Assembly (NCBI RefSeq): GCF_902459725.1
Contig: NZ_CABPSH010000007.1
Span: 124,001 to 188,000, forward strand
From: Pandoraea eparura
GTDB lineage: Bacteria > Pseudomonadota > Gammaproteobacteria > Burkholderiales > Burkholderiaceae
Direction of reading: 5' to 3'
DNA: 64,000 nt
The notes beneath the pieces were generated by a model. It saw only the letters and a list, made by a program, of their open reading frames with translations. It did no database searches and was not told the origin of the DNA. Positions 8,528-17,729 of the stretch are shown in pieces. The position numbers and the translations under genes are program-made. Position 1 is the stretch's first letter. Every line of letters starts with the position of its first letter.

Positions 8528-9637
8528 TTACGCCGTCTGGCGCAGCTTGCGGCTATAGCTGTGCACTTCGTCGACGAGCGCTGCCACGTGGTCCGGTGCT
8601 GTGAACTGCGAAATACCGTGCCCCAGGTTGAAGACGTGACCTGGTGCGTTGCCATAAGCGTCGAGCAGGCGGCGGACCTCTGTGCGAATGGCCTCGGGCG
8701 ATGCGAAAAGGGCGGTCGGATCGAAATTGCCTTGCAGTGCACAACGATCGCCGACGCGCCGGCGCGCGGCCGCGAGATCGACGGTCCAGTCGAGTCCGAT
8801 GGCGTCGGGCCCGATGTCGGCAATGGCTTCGAGCCACTGACCGCCGCCCTTGGTGAAGACGATGTGCGGAATCCGCGCGCCATTCCATTCGCGGTGCACG
8901 CCTGCGAGCGCCTTTTGCATGTAGGCGAGCGAGAACCGTTGGTAGAGGCCGTCGGCCAGCGCCCCGCCCCACGTGTCGAACACCATGACCGCCTGCGCGC
9001 CCGCTTCGATCTGGGCGTTCAGGTAGGCCGCGACGGCACGCGCGTTGGTCTCGAGGATGTGCGTCATCAGGTCGGGACGCTCATACATCATCGTTTTGAC
9101 GGTGCGGAATTCGGCCGACCCGGCGCCTTCGACCATATAGCAGGCGAGCGTCCACGGGCTGCCGGAGAAGCCGATGAGCGGCACGCGGCCGTTCAGGGCG
9201 CGGCGAATCTCGGCGACGGCGTCGAAGACATAGCGCAGGCTGTCCAGATCCGGCGCCTGCAGACGGCGCACGTCGTCTTCCGTGCGCAGCGGGTGGGCGA
9301 AACGCGGCCCTTCACCCGCTTCGAACGACAGGCCCAGGCCCATGGCGTCGGGAATGGTGAGGATGTCCGAGAACAGGATGGCGGCGTCGAGCGGGAAGCG
9401 CTCGAGCGGCTGCAGCGTGACCTCGGTGGCGTAGGCGGGGTTCTTGGCGAGCGCCAGGAAGCTGCCGGCCTTCGCACGCGTGGCGTTGTATTCGGGCAGG
9501 TACCGGCCCGCCTGGCGCATCAGCCAGATCGGCGTGTACTCGGTCGGCTGGCGCAGCAGGGCGCGCAGGAAAGTATCGTTTTGCAGAGCTTGGGACACGT
9601 CGCGGCGGTGGGTTGGAAGGTTGGGGCAAGCGGCCAT
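8528..9637 (-). CDS. hemE: Uroporphyrinogen decarboxylase HemE
   Basis: A 369-residue cytosolic haem-pathway enzyme that removes the four acetate carboxyls of uroporphyrinogen III to give coproporphyrinogen III. Family signatures are the N-terminal [15 protein letters not shown] and the central [16 protein letters not shown], with FDTWGG and the C-terminal NLGHGI loop. ATG 9637 was chosen over an in-frame start 30 nt further upstream because it gives the usual family N-terminus. It lies next to priA, the same order I recall from Burkholderia. Confidence 0.96.
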   Translation of the reverse strand: MAACPNLPTHRRDVSQALQNDTFLRALLRQPTEYTPIWLMRQAGRYLPEYNATRAKAGSFLALAKNPAYATEVTLQPLERFPLDAAILFSDILTIPDAMGLGLSFEAGEGPRFAHPLRTEDDVRRLQAPDLDSLRYVFDAVAEIRRALNGRVPLIGFSGSPWTLACYMVEGAGSAEFRTVKTMMYERPDLMTHILETNARAVAAYLNAQIEAGAQAVMVFDTWGGALADGLYQRFSLAYMQKALAGVHREWNGARIPHIVFTKGGGQWLEAIADIGPDAIGLDWTVDLAAARRRVGDRCALQGNFDPTALFASPEAIRTEVRRLLDAYGNAPGHVFNLGHGISQFTAPDHVAALVDEVHSYSRKLRQTA

Positions 9638-9844
9638 TTTACTCGCGTATCCCCGGCCCGGACGCATGGCGGGCTGTTATGCCGCACATCAGTCACCGAC
9701 GGCGCGTCGGCGTGGCGTGCACGGGACACTGGCGTCATACCGATTGGCGTGGGCCGGGAGTGTCTTTAGTATTAAGCCCCACGCGCTGCGTCAGACCGTT
9801 CGGGGGGCGCAGGGCGTCACCACGTCAAACCTCAGGAGACAAGC

Positions 9845-10666
9845 ATGAAAGTCATGTTGACGGCCGCCAGCGCGGCCCTCGTGGCAGGAGCGGCCCTGGC
9901 CGTTCCTGCAGCCCACGCGCAATCGGCCGCCGTCGTGAGTCCTTCCGCGACCCCTGCCGTCCACTCCCGGCTGGACGACATCGTCAAATCGGGCACGCTG
10001 CGCGCCTGCGCGACGGGTGACTACAAGCCATACTCGTATCGGCGCCCGGATGGCCAGGTCGAGGGCATCGACGTGGATCTGGTCGCCTCGCTGGCGAAAT
10101 CGCTGGGTGTGAAGCCGGTGATCGTCCCGACGACCTGGAAAGGGCTGATGGACGACTTCACCGCCGGCAAGTGCGATATTGCGGTCGGCGGCGTGTCGGT
10201 CACCCTCGATCGTGCGGCGCGTGCCTATTACAGCAACGTGGTCATGGTCGACGGCAAAGCGCCGATCGTGCGCTGCGCCGACGTGACGAAGTACCAGACG
10301 CTCGCCGATCTGAACAAGCCAAGCACACGCGTCATCGCCAACCCGGGCGGCACGAACGAACGTTTCGCCCGCCAGTACCTGCCGAACGCCACGCTCACGA
10401 TCTATCCGGACAATGTCACGATTTTCAAGCAGATCGTCGACGGCAAAGCCGACGTGATGGTGACCGACGCCTCGGAAACGATGTTGCAGCACAAGCTCAA
10501 TCCGTCGCTGTGCCCGGTCAACCCCGACAAGCCGTTACAGTTCGGTGAGAAGGCGTACCTGCTGCCGCGCGGCGACGACATCTTCAAGCAATACGTCGAC
10601 CAGTGGCTGAACCTTGCGCAGAAGACCGGGGAATATCAGAGGGTCGTCGACAAGTGGCTGAAGTGA
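9845..10666 (+). CDS. pheC: Periplasmic cyclohexadienyl dehydratase (PheC-like)
   Basis: A 273-residue protein with a signal peptide (cleavage after AAHA) and a solute-binding-protein fold. It could be called an amino acid ABC binding protein, but its motifs (GDYKPYSYR, ANPGGTNERFARQYLP, PDNVTIFKQIVDGKADVM, EKAYLLPR) match what I remember of Pseudomonas aeruginosa PheC. The glutamate after TDAS (E211) aligns with the catalytic Glu of that enzyme (TDAIE). The activity would be dehydration of prephenate to phenylpyruvate, or of arogenate to phenylalanine, in the periplasm. It has no adjacent permease or ATPase, as expected for an enzyme. CAGGAGA precedes the ATG. It is divergent from hemE. Confidence 0.75.
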   Translation: MKVMLTAASAALVAGAALAVPAAHAQSAAVVSPSATPAVHSRLDDIVKSGTLRACATGDYKPYSYRRPDGQVEGIDVDLVASLAKSLGVKPVIVPTTWKGLMDDFTAGKCDIAVGGVSVTLDRAARAYYSNVVMVDGKAPIVRCADVTKYQTLADLNKPSTRVIANPGGTNERFARQYLPNATLTIYPDNVTIFKQIVDGKADVMVTDASETMLQHKLNPSLCPVNPDKPLQFGEKAYLLPRGDDIFKQYVDQWLNLAQKTGEYQRVVDKWLK

Positions 10667-10686
10667 TGGCGTTGGCCCCGCGCGGG

Positions 10687-11625
10687 TCAGCCCAGCCAGT
10701 CACGCAGACGCTGTGCCGCGTCGTGCATGACCAGCCGCGCCTGCGGGACGAACGGTTGTAGCCTCGCGAAACTGTGCGTCAGGCCGGGCGCCTCGATCAC
10801 CTCCGCCCGGCCGCCCGAACTTGCCACGAAGTGTGCATAGGACACCGCTTCGTCGTGCAACGGGTCGTATTCGGCCGCAATCACCAAGGCGTGCGGCAAG
10901 GCGTGGCGCGGCGCCTGAGCGGTCAGATTGACCCGCACGTCGTCGGCCGACGGTTCCACGTCGCCCAGGAAGGTCTGCCAGTACCAGCGCATTTCGTCGC
11001 GGGTCAGGCCCACGCCGTGCGCCAGACGCTCGTAACTGGGCGTGTCGAACCGGTACTGCACGACCGGATAGATCAGCAACTGCGCCCCAACGATTCCGGG
11101 ATGCCGGTCGTTGAACCACGCCGCCGCCTGCGCCGCCAGGTGGCCCCCCGCGCTATCGCCCGCCACGGCCAGACGGTCGACCCGCACGCCCAGTCGCGCA
11201 CGCTGTTCCGCCGCCCATGCCAGGGCGTCGCGCGCATCGTCGACCGGCGCCGGGAACGGATGCTCGGGCGCCAGCCGATAATCGACGCTCAACACCGCCA
11301 CGTCGCCGTCCTGCGCCAGGAAGGCGGCCATCGTGCCGTGGGTGTCGACGTCTCCCACCACCCAGCCGCCACCATGAAAGAAGACGACGAGCGGCACTTC
11401 GCGCCCGACCGGTCGATAAAGCCGGGCTCGCAGGGTACGGCCCGGCAGGGGAATGTCGACGGTCTCGCTGCGCAATCCGGCCGGCAACGGACGCAAGGCC
11501 TCATTGGCGACGATGGCGAACCGGGTGCGCACGTCCTGCGCGCTCGGCGTGCCGTTGTCGGTGCTAACCGGGTATTTGCGCCCCATTTGGTCGTAGTAGG
11601 CGAGGAGATCGGCGTCGATGGTCAT
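10687..11625 (-). CDS. Alpha/beta hydrolase, hormone-sensitive lipase (family IV) esterase
   Basis: A 312-residue cytosolic esterase with no signal peptide. The oxyanion motif HGGGW (residues 84-88) is followed by the nucleophile elbow GDSAGG. The acid is in AEYDPLHDE and the histidine in GLTHSFARL, so the catalytic triad is complete. The family hydrolyses short acyl esters; the substrate is unknown. It is convergent with pheC (20-nt gap) and stands alone. Confidence 0.85.
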   Translation of the reverse strand: MTIDADLLAYYDQMGRKYPVSTDNGTPSAQDVRTRFAIVANEALRPLPAGLRSETVDIPLPGRTLRARLYRPVGREVPLVVFFHGGGWVVGDVDTHGTMAAFLAQDGDVAVLSVDYRLAPEHPFPAPVDDARDALAWAAEQRARLGVRVDRLAVAGDSAGGHLAAQAAAWFNDRHPGIVGAQLLIYPVVQYRFDTPSYERLAHGVGLTRDEMRWYWQTFLGDVEPSADDVRVNLTAQAPRHALPHALVIAAEYDPLHDEAVSYAHFVASSGGRAEVIEAPGLTHSFARLQPFVPQARLVMHDAAQRLRDWLG

Positions 11626-11684
11626 ATCAGCAGGCGATTGGCAGAGTCGGAAGTGGGTGGTTCAGCGCTTCGGAAGGGGGGCGC

Positions 11685-12170
11685 TCAGCGGCGGCGCGGT
11701 GGCGCGTTGGCGCCGGCGCGGGGATTGCCCCCTTGCATCTGCCAGCGCTGATGCTCGATCTTGACGCAGCGGTCCATCACGACGTCCAGCCCTGCCGCCA
11801 GCGCGAGGGCCGCGGCGTCGTCGTTTTCGATGCCCAACTGCATCCACAGGCTGTTGGCACCGATGGCAATGGCCTCCTCGGCAATGGGCGGAATATCGCC
11901 GCTGCGACGGAAACAGTCCACCATCTGGATCCGCAGGCCCTCGACGCGAAGGGCGTCAGCCGCTTCGGTCAGGCTCGCGTAGACGCGCTCGCCCAGAATC
12001 GTCGCGCCGGCGTCGGCCGCCTGTGGATTGATCGGCACGATTCGGTAGCCGTGTTGCTGCATGTAGCGTGACGTGGTGTGGCTCGGCCGGTCCGGCCGAG
12101 GCGACAGGCCTACGACCCCGATCACGCGGTCGCGTGCCAGTATCTGCCCCAAACGTTCCATGGTTTCCAT
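11685..12170 (-). CDS. CoA-binding domain protein (YccU family)
   Basis: A 161-residue small Rossmann protein of the CoA_binding_2 family. GVVGLSPRPDRPSH carries the nucleotide-binding loop near residue 20, followed by RIVPINP, VYASL, VDCFRRS, LWMQLGIEN and a conserved VMDRCVKIEH end. ATG 12170 begins METMERLGQIL; the ATG three codons later, preceded by GGAAACC, is equally plausible. The physiological role is unknown in the family. Nothing in the neighbours suggests a partner. Confidence 0.75.
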   Translation of the reverse strand: METMERLGQILARDRVIGVVGLSPRPDRPSHTTSRYMQQHGYRIVPINPQAADAGATILGERVYASLTEAADALRVEGLRIQMVDCFRRSGDIPPIAEEAIAIGANSLWMQLGIENDDAAALALAAGLDVVMDRCVKIEHQRWQMQGGNPRAGANAPPRRR

Positions 12171-12503
12171 GCGAATACGGCCCGACAGGGCCGGTGCTGT
12201 CGTTGACGGAATCACTGCTCTCGGTGCGCTGCCGATCCGCGGCGCTGGCGTGCCTGCGCATTGCGCACGCCGACTTTGCTGCCACGCACAAAGAATGAAC
12301 TTAGCACATTGACGAATCGGGCGTGAAACGCGTTCGCCGGACGTCACAGCGAAACGATGGCGTGCGGGCGCGTCGCCGGCGTAAATGCTTTGCCGGATAA
12401 GTTAATCAGGATCACGAACCAAATCTCGATCTTGTCGATGGGCCGGAAAGTCATGCCAGGAAAGGCGTAGAAGTCATCCGGGTGCGCGCGTCGAGGGCGT
12501 AGG

Positions 12504-12530
12504 TGTTACAACCTGAAACACTTTGTTACC
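12504..12530 (+). promoter_or_regulatory. Tandem OmpR/PhoB-type half-sites
   Basis: TGTTACA (12504-12510), TGAAACA (12514-12520) and TGTTACC (12524-12530) are spaced exactly 10 bp apart, one helical turn. This is the arrangement bound by winged-helix response regulators. A CAAAAT hexamer at 12552-12557 could be a -10. The responsible regulator cannot be named from the sequence. Confidence 0.4.
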
Positions 12531-12563
12531 CCTCCTCCCATACGTTTCCACCAAAATGCTTCT

Positions 12564-12733
12564 CAACGCTGACGTGCTTATCCCCCGGTAACACGGCAGC
12601 GCGACTGTATCGGCGGAGCGCGTCCCCCGGCGCGATCCGCAAGGTCGTTCGATGCAGTGCTCTGAATCTGGTCTCCTCGCGCTAACCCCGTAGCGTGTGG
12701 TTTTGGCGGGCCCGTGTGTCCCGCCATTTTTTT
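12564..12733 (+). ncRNA. Candidate small RNA with Rho-independent terminator
   Basis: Inferred transcript of about 170 nt. Its 3' end is set by a clear terminator: stem TGGCGGG / CCCGCCA (12704-12710 / 12720-12726) and seven T (12727-12733). A second small hairpin CGCTA / TAGCG (12670-12674 / 12681-12685) precedes it. No gene lies upstream on the plus strand within 500 bp that this terminator could serve, so something transcribed in this gap must use it. The 5' end is a guess from the half-sites and a weak -10. Confidence 0.35.
12704..12733 (+). terminator. Rho-independent terminator in non-coding gap
   Basis: A 7-bp stem (TGGCGGG/CCCGCCA) with a 9-nt loop, followed directly by TTTTTTT. It points rightwards, opposite to both flanking genes. 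Confidence 0.7.
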
Positions 12734-12905
12734 GCCTGCGCAGACCTACATCTTTCCTACGCCTTTTGTCGTCATCCCAAAGATTGTTTCGCCATCCGAT
12801 TCACCTTTCGGAAATCGATTCACGCCTGCGTAAATGAATGGTCGCAACGTGAATGCCGGCAATGCCGATGGATTGTCGGCGTTGCCGGTGTCGCGATGCA
12901 ACGGC

Positions 12906-13694
12906 TTATCGGGTGGCTCTGAGCCACGGTTTGAGCCAGCCGAGTCCGGCGCGCGTGGCGCCCTGCGGACGATATTCGCATCCCACCCATCCCGCATAGC
13001 CGAGTTCGTCAAGCAGACGGAAGAGGAACGGGTAATTGACTTCGCCGGTGTCGGGTTCATGACGTGCGGGGACGCCTGCCACCTGCACGTGCCCGATATT
13101 GGCAATGTGCTGACGCAATTTGACCGCCAGATCACCCTCGACGATCTGGCAGTGATACACGTCGAACTGCACCTTGAGATGGCTGGCACCCACCTGCTGA
13201 CGAATGGCGTGGGCCTGCTCCTGGCGCGTGAGGAAATAGCGGGGGAAATCGCGCGGATTGATCGGCTCGATGAGGATCGTGATGCCATGCGCGGCCGCCT
13301 GTGCGGCGGCATAGGCAAGATTTTCTAGATAAACGGCCCGGCAATGTTCGAGCGATGCCGAAGCGTCGGGGCATCCGGCCATCACGTGCAGTTGGCGGCA
13401 GCCCAGCGTATCGGCGTAGTCAAGTGCGCGTTCGAGGCCGTCGCGAAACTGCGCCTCGCGCCCAGGCAGCGCAGCCAACCCGCGCTCGCCGTTGGCCCAG
13501 TCGCCGGCGGGCGTGTTGAACAGCACCTGCGTGAGGCCCGCGTCGTCCAGACGCGCCCGCACGTCTTGCGCAGGATGCTCATAGGGGAACAGGCATTCCA
13601 CACCTCGGAAACCGTCGCTCGCAGCTTCGCGAAAACGGTCCAGGAACGGCACTTCCTGATAGAGCAGGGTCAGGTTCGCGGCAAATCGCGGCAT
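12906..13694 (-). CDS. hyi: Hydroxypyruvate isomerase family protein (Hyi/OtnI-like)
   Basis: A 262-residue TIM-barrel sugar isomerase of the AP endonuclease 2 superfamily. The two metal and base glutamates of the family are present: [17 protein letters not shown] (middle) and CEYRP (near the C-terminus). NTPAGDW and QFDVYHCQ are further family motifs. The role is isomerisation of hydroxypyruvate and tartronate semialdehyde, or of 2-oxo-tetronates in OtnI relatives; the two cannot be separated here. There is no gcl or glxR neighbour, so the pathway is unclear. ATG 13694 is preferred over 13700 because GGAG lies 6 nt before it. Confidence 0.85.
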   Translation of the reverse strand: MPRFAANLTLLYQEVPFLDRFREAASDGFRGVECLFPYEHPAQDVRARLDDAGLTQVLFNTPAGDWANGERGLAALPGREAQFRDGLERALDYADTLGCRQLHVMAGCPDASASLEHCRAVYLENLAYAAAQAAAHGITILIEPINPRDFPRYFLTRQEQAHAIRQQVGASHLKVQFDVYHCQIVEGDLAVKLRQHIANIGHVQVAGVPARHEPDTGEVNYPFLFRLLDELGYAGWVGCEYRPQGATRAGLGWLKPWLRATR

Positions 13695-13751
13695 GAGCAT
13701 CTCCGGCGCCCGGCGCAGGCCGGGCAGGGTGGATCGATGCCCCTCACGATA

Positions 13752-14258
13752 TCACTGCCCGTCGATCTGAGGCGCTGCCACGCTGCGCAACTGAAAGCGA
13801 CCGTCGTCGTTGAAGAGCCAGGTTTCCACGGCGCGCACGCGCCCGCTGCTGTCGACCAGCGCCCGGCTTGGCACCGGCAACGGGTTGGCCCGTCGCAGGC
13901 TCGTGACGGCAATGCGTTCCGCATCATGGTCGCCATTGCTACGATACAGCGCCACACCCATCAGGTTCCCGCTGCGGTCCACCCAGTATTCGAGCGATAC
14001 CACCGAGCGCAGCATCGGCTGCGGATTGCCCGGCGTGATCTCGCGGGCGTTGACTTCGGTCACGCGCTGCGCCGCCGCGATCTTGTACTGATCGAGCGCC
14101 GTGAGCGGTACCTGGGTGGGTGTCAGGTTGAGAACGAGCGGCGGCTTTGGCTCGAAATCCGGATTGGCGCAGCCCGATACCGCCAGAGCGCACGCGATGA
14201 CAATGAAGCCTGCGGCGGCGCCCGGGGCGCGCCGGCATTGAGAAAGTTGCGTATTCAT
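13752..14258 (-). CDS. Hypothetical lipoprotein
   Basis: A 168-residue protein with a type II signal: arginine-containing n-region, hydrophobic core and lipobox LAVSGC, so it is probably an outer-membrane-anchored lipoprotein. The rest is soluble and proline-rich at first (FEPKPPLVLNLTP), then a mixed alpha/beta segment with repeated YWVDRSGN / LVDSSGRV-like turns. I recognise no enzyme motif. ATG 14258 was chosen because it starts the signal peptide. It is separated from hyi by only about 57 nt on the same strand and may be co-transcribed. Confidence 0.65.
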   Translation of the reverse strand: MNTQLSQCRRAPGAAAGFIVIACALAVSGCANPDFEPKPPLVLNLTPTQVPLTALDQYKIAAAQRVTEVNAREITPGNPQPMLRSVVSLEYWVDRSGNLMGVALYRSNGDHDAERIAVTSLRRANPLPVPSRALVDSSGRVRAVETWLFNDDGRFQLRSVAAPQIDGQ

Positions 14259-14537
14259 GCACAGTCTCCCGCAACGTTCGCGACAATCTTCTTCTTGTTC
14301 ACCTACCGGGGGCGGCTTCGCGGATCGAGCATTCGTCCACGCGATGCGTTCGGCAGCGTGAGACGCAGCCACCCTCATTGGCTATCTTAGGTGGCCCATG
14401 CGCTGCGCGCAGCGCGGTTAACACGTAGCGGTTCGCAGGGTGGCGGCATCCGGCGATACCATGCATACTCGCGGCGCACGTCGCAGGCTAGAACGATCAC
14501 GTCGCGCCGGACGCTTTCTGAACGCATTGGAGTGACC

Positions 14538-14894
14538 ATGATTACCGTGTATCACAACCCGCGCTGCTCGAAGTCGCGCGAAGCGCTGGCCCTGGTGGAG
14601 GGATCGCCGGCGGTGGGCGGCAGCGATCTGCAGATCATCGAATATCTGAAGACGCCGCCAACGCTGGCCGACCTCAAGCGCTTGCACAAGCTGCTGGGCG
14701 TGCCCGTGCGCGAAATGATTCGCAGCAACGAAGCCGAGTACGCCGAGCTGGGATTGGCCGACGCGGCAATGACCGACGACGCCTTGCTCGCTGCCGTGGC
14801 GGCGCATCCGAAGCTGTTGCAGCGCCCCATCGTGGTCAACGGCGACAAGGCCGTGATTGCGCGTCCGCCCGAGTTGGCGAACGACGTACTGTAG
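14538..14894 (+). CDS. arsC: Arsenate reductase (ArsC, glutaredoxin-dependent type)
   Basis: A 118-residue thioredoxin-fold protein. The catalytic cysteine is in HNPRCSKSREAL near the N-terminus, and the family end motif LQRPIVVNGDKAVIARPPE is intact with the substrate-binding arginines. GGAGTGACC precedes ATG 14538. It reduces arsenate to arsenite using glutathione and glutaredoxin. No arsB or arsR lies beside it, so it is a chromosomal housekeeping-type ArsC, possibly of the YffB/ArsC relatives. Confidence 0.9.
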   Translation: MITVYHNPRCSKSREALALVEGSPAVGGSDLQIIEYLKTPPTLADLKRLHKLLGVPVREMIRSNEAEYAELGLADAAMTDDALLAAVAAHPKLLQRPIVVNGDKAVIARPPELANDVL

Positions 14895-15020
14895 TCTTCG
14901 GGGATCGCGGCGCGTGGGCGTCCCGCAGTTCGTATCGGGCGCCTCCCGTCACGCCGTGATGCCGGAATGCCGATCTGCCGCCTTTCCGCCCCAAGCGCGA
15001 CCCCACCACGCCGTCGTGGC

Positions 15021-15782
15021 TCAGCCGTGGGCGGCGCTGTCCTTGCCGGGGCCGGTGTCCGGCGATTCGGCGTCCGCCACCGCTGCGGCGGCCGCTTGTG
15101 CCGCGGCCGAGCCGAACACCGGTGCGTCGGCGTTCGCCGTGAGTCCGGCGCCGCGCCAACCGGGGAGGTCGGACAACGTCTTCTGCTGCTCGCGCAGCTC
15201 GGCAAGCATGTTGCAGAAGAGCGCGCCTTGTTCGAGCGCGTCGTCAAGCGCCACGTGCGTGTGGGGTAGCGGGTCGAGCCAGACTGGCGGCAGGCGCGGC
15301 TTGATGCACTTGCGATAAGGCATGCCGGTCATGGCGAATGCGAGCGTCTTGATGTCGAGCGCCGACCACGAGAACGGGCAGCGGCCGACGAAACGCATCA
15401 TGTACCAGAACATGAACGTGAAATCGAACCCCGCCGGATAGGCCACGAACACCGGCTTGCCCGGCAACTTCTCCACCCACTTCACATACGCCTTGAGCGC
15501 CTTGGTCGGGTCTTCCTGATCGACGCGGCAGGCGGCCCATGCGTCCGGCTCGGTTTTCCACCACTTCATCGTCAGCGGATGCCCCTTCGCGTCCGGTAGA
15601 CATTCCAGGTTGGCGCTGAACGTGCCGATCAGTTCCTTGTCGGCGGTGTAGGCTGCCGAGGCGAAACTCAGCATCGAATGCGGGCCGGGAATCGGGCCGT
15701 CGGCCTCGACATCGGTACTGACGAATATTTCCTCGTCGGCAGGAATGATGCGCGAGGGGGTGCGCAGGACGGCCTCGCTCAT
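15021..15782 (-). CDS. DnaQ-like 3'-5' exonuclease (DEDDh type)
   Basis: A 253-residue protein of the RNase H-like exonuclease superfamily. The first metal motif is STDVEADGP near residue 22, and the last is [11 protein letters not shown] (H-x4-D). A central [18 protein letters not shown] segment holds the middle acidic residue. An alanine-rich, low-complexity tail of about 30 residues follows. The substrate is unknown. Its start overlaps the stop of the upstream MBL-fold gene by 4 nt (ATGA), so the two are translationally coupled. Confidence 0.75.
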   Translation of the reverse strand: MSEAVLRTPSRIIPADEEIFVSTDVEADGPIPGPHSMLSFASAAYTADKELIGTFSANLECLPDAKGHPLTMKWWKTEPDAWAACRVDQEDPTKALKAYVKWVEKLPGKPVFVAYPAGFDFTFMFWYMMRFVGRCPFSWSALDIKTLAFAMTGMPYRKCIKPRLPPVWLDPLPHTHVALDDALEQGALFCNMLAELREQQKTLSDLPGWRGAGLTANADAPVFGSAAAQAAAAAVADAESPDTGPGKDSAAHG

Positions 15783-16435
15783 ACGGCGCTCCGAGCGAGC
15801 ACGGCGTCGGCCACGTACGGGTTGGTCTGACGCTCCTGACCGAACGTGGAGACGGGACCGTGCCCGGGAATGAAGGTCACGTCGTCGCCGAGCGGCCAGA
15901 GTTTGTCGCGGATCGACGCGATCAGGTCGGCATGGTTGCCGCGCGGGAAATCGGTACGGCCGATGGAGCCGGCGAAGAGGACATCGCCCACGCTGGCCAG
16001 GCGCTCATCCGCCGAGAAGAACACGACGTGCCCCGGCGTATGCCCCGGGCAATGCAGCACATCGAGGGTGACGTCGCCGAACGTGACGGTGTCGCCGTCG
16101 CCGAGCCAGCGATCTGGCGTGAACGGTTGTGGCTCGGGAAAGCCGAAGCGTGCGCTCTGCGCCTGAAGCTGGTCGATCCAGAAGGCGTCGTCCGGATGCG
16201 GGCCTTCGATCGGCACGCTGTACTTCTGCGCCAGCGCGCCCGCGCCGCCGCAATGGTCCAGGTGGCCGTGCGTCAAGAAGATTTTCTCGAGCGTCGCACC
16301 CTGGCGTTCGATCTCGCCCGCGATCCGGTCGATGTCGCCGCCGGGGTCGACCACGGCGGCGCGCTTCGTCGCATCGCAAACGAGCAGGGTGCAGTTTTGC
16401 TGGAAAGGCGTGACAGGAATCAGGGTGACGTTCAT
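15779..16435 (-). CDS. MBL-fold metallo-hydrolase (glyoxalase II-like)
   Basis: A 218-residue beta-lactamase-fold hydrolase. It has the zinc motif [10 protein letters not shown], further metal ligands [10 protein letters not shown], a [11 protein letters not shown] segment and [12 protein letters not shown]. This is the short YcbL-type glyoxalase II form lacking the extra C-terminal substrate domain of GloB. The likely reaction is hydrolysis of S-D-lactoylglutathione or a similar thioester in the cytosol. It is the first gene of a coupled pair with the exonuclease. Confidence 0.8.
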   Translation of the reverse strand: MNVTLIPVTPFQQNCTLLVCDATKRAAVVDPGGDIDRIAGEIERQGATLEKIFLTHGHLDHCGGAGALAQKYSVPIEGPHPDDAFWIDQLQAQSARFGFPEPQPFTPDRWLGDGDTVTFGDVTLDVLHCPGHTPGHVVFFSADERLASVGDVLFAGSIGRTDFPRGNHADLIASIRDKLWPLGDDVTFIPGHGPVSTFGQERQTNPYVADAVLARSAV

Positions 16436-16669
16436 GGGATATCGGGGACGCGGTTTTCGCCTATTGTAATTCGGGCCGGGCGACGCCCGCCGGGCGCGTC
16501 GCCGTCGACGTCACGCGCGAGCGTTGTGTCCCAGGCTGACCGAAGCGCTGGGGTGCGGCAGATTCGATGCTCCAGATCCATCCAGCGCAATGTCGATTCA
16601 GCCGGTCTCGGCACGTAAGTGAACGCTCGCTGATAGGTTGCATTTGGCGTCGTGTTAAACTTGCGCGCT

Positions 16670-17287
16670 ATGCGAACACGCGAGATCCTCACACGGTTCG
16701 CGGTCGGCTGCGCCCTCGCCCTGACGTTGACAGCCTGCACAACGCCGCTCGAACCTCTCAGCCAGACGGCTGCCGCCTCTTCGGCGACAGGCGCGCGCAG
16801 CCGTGCGCGCGAAGCCAACGCGCCGGTCGGGTCGAGTTTCGATCTACAGTGGCCGGGCAGGACACATCGCACCGAAGGCCTCAGTCCCGGCGATCCCGAT
16901 GCACCGGATCGCGACGGCGAAGCGCGCCTGCGCGCCGACGCCGGCACGTTTTACCAGACCGGCATGGCGTCCTGGTACGGCAAGAAGTTTCACGGACGTC
17001 GCACGGCCACCGGTGAATCGTTCGATATGAACGAGCCGACCGCCGCGCATCCGACGTTGCCGTTGGGCAGCTTCGCGCTCGTGCGCAACATCGCCAACAA
17101 CAAGACCGTCGTCGTCAAAATCAACGATCGCGGCCCCTACGCGCGCAATCGCATCATCGATCTCTCCTACGCCGCAGCCAAGCAGCTCGACTTCATTCGT
17201 GCCGGCCACGCCAAGGTCGAAATCCGACGTCTCTCCCGCACCGAAGTCGCCGCCCTCGGCCTGGACGACAGCAAGAACGCGCCCTGA
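16670..17287 (+). CDS. rlpA: RlpA-like septal ring lipoprotein
   Basis: A 205-residue lipoprotein (signal to LTLTACTT, lipobox LTAC) with a double-psi beta-barrel domain. Motifs are SWYGKKFHGRRTATGESFDM, HPTLPLGSF, VKINDRGPYARNRIIDLS and YAAAKQLDF. In characterised members this domain is a lytic transglycosylase acting on denuded glycan strands at the septum. Unlike E. coli RlpA, the protein ends right after the barrel and has no SPOR domain, so septal targeting by that route is not expected. ATG 16670 was preferred to a GTG 18 nt upstream. Confidence 0.85.
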   Translation: MRTREILTRFAVGCALALTLTACTTPLEPLSQTAAASSATGARSRAREANAPVGSSFDLQWPGRTHRTEGLSPGDPDAPDRDGEARLRADAGTFYQTGMASWYGKKFHGRRTATGESFDMNEPTAAHPTLPLGSFALVRNIANNKTVVVKINDRGPYARNRIIDLSYAAAKQLDFIRAGHAKVEIRRLSRTEVAALGLDDSKNAP

Positions 17288-17729
17288 CCCGGCGCAGCGC
17301 ATGCTGCGTTGCGGTGCGTCGATCTCTCAAAGCCGATTCTGAAATTGCGTGGATGGTTTCCTGCGTTGTGGGACTCGCTTTGCACGGCTATTGAGAAAAA
17401 ATACGTATACCTTGCGAAAGCTTGCGCATTATTCCGATTTTTGGCGAATTGAGATGATCGAATGCGACGCATGAACATGCGCGCATTGGATTTTTAGCGA
17501 CCAAATTGACTAATTTTTTTCCGATTGCCGCATCAATCTGCCAGTTTTTCGGCGCACACCGATATTCCACGGGCCTTCCGGCCGGTTGCGTTGGCAACCG
17601 TTGTTCGCTGCAGGGGATGTGGGTAGACTGTGCCCCACGCGCCGATGCACGTTTTGTGTGCATGCAGATGAGGCCCGGCGAGACACGGGCTTAGCGCACC
17701 TATCAAAGAGCATTCCTGGAGGAGTTTTG
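17288..17729. other. AT-rich gene-free stretch upstream of ABC importer
   Basis: A 442-bp gap, markedly AT-rich at 17390-17530 (runs of A and T). It holds a perfect 7-bp hairpin CGGTTGC/GCAACCG (17583-17600) without a T-tail, and an inverted repeat ATGCAC/GTGCAT (17645-17650 / 17658-17663) about 70 nt before the next start. It probably contains the promoter of the ABC operon. No gene seen. Confidence 0.5.

Larger units (their letters stand above)
12171..12905. other. 735-bp gene-free stretch with a possible small RNA
   Basis: No credible protein gene on either strand. The segment holds three evenly spaced half-sites (12504-12530), two hairpins ending in a T7 terminator (12670-12733), and an AT-richer tail next to hyi. 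It is the longest non-coding stretch in the window. Confidence 0.6.

Noticed and set aside
17583-17600. Hairpin CGGTTGC/GCAACCG as terminator of rlpA
   Set aside because: It is about 300 nt from the rlpA stop and lacks a T-tail.
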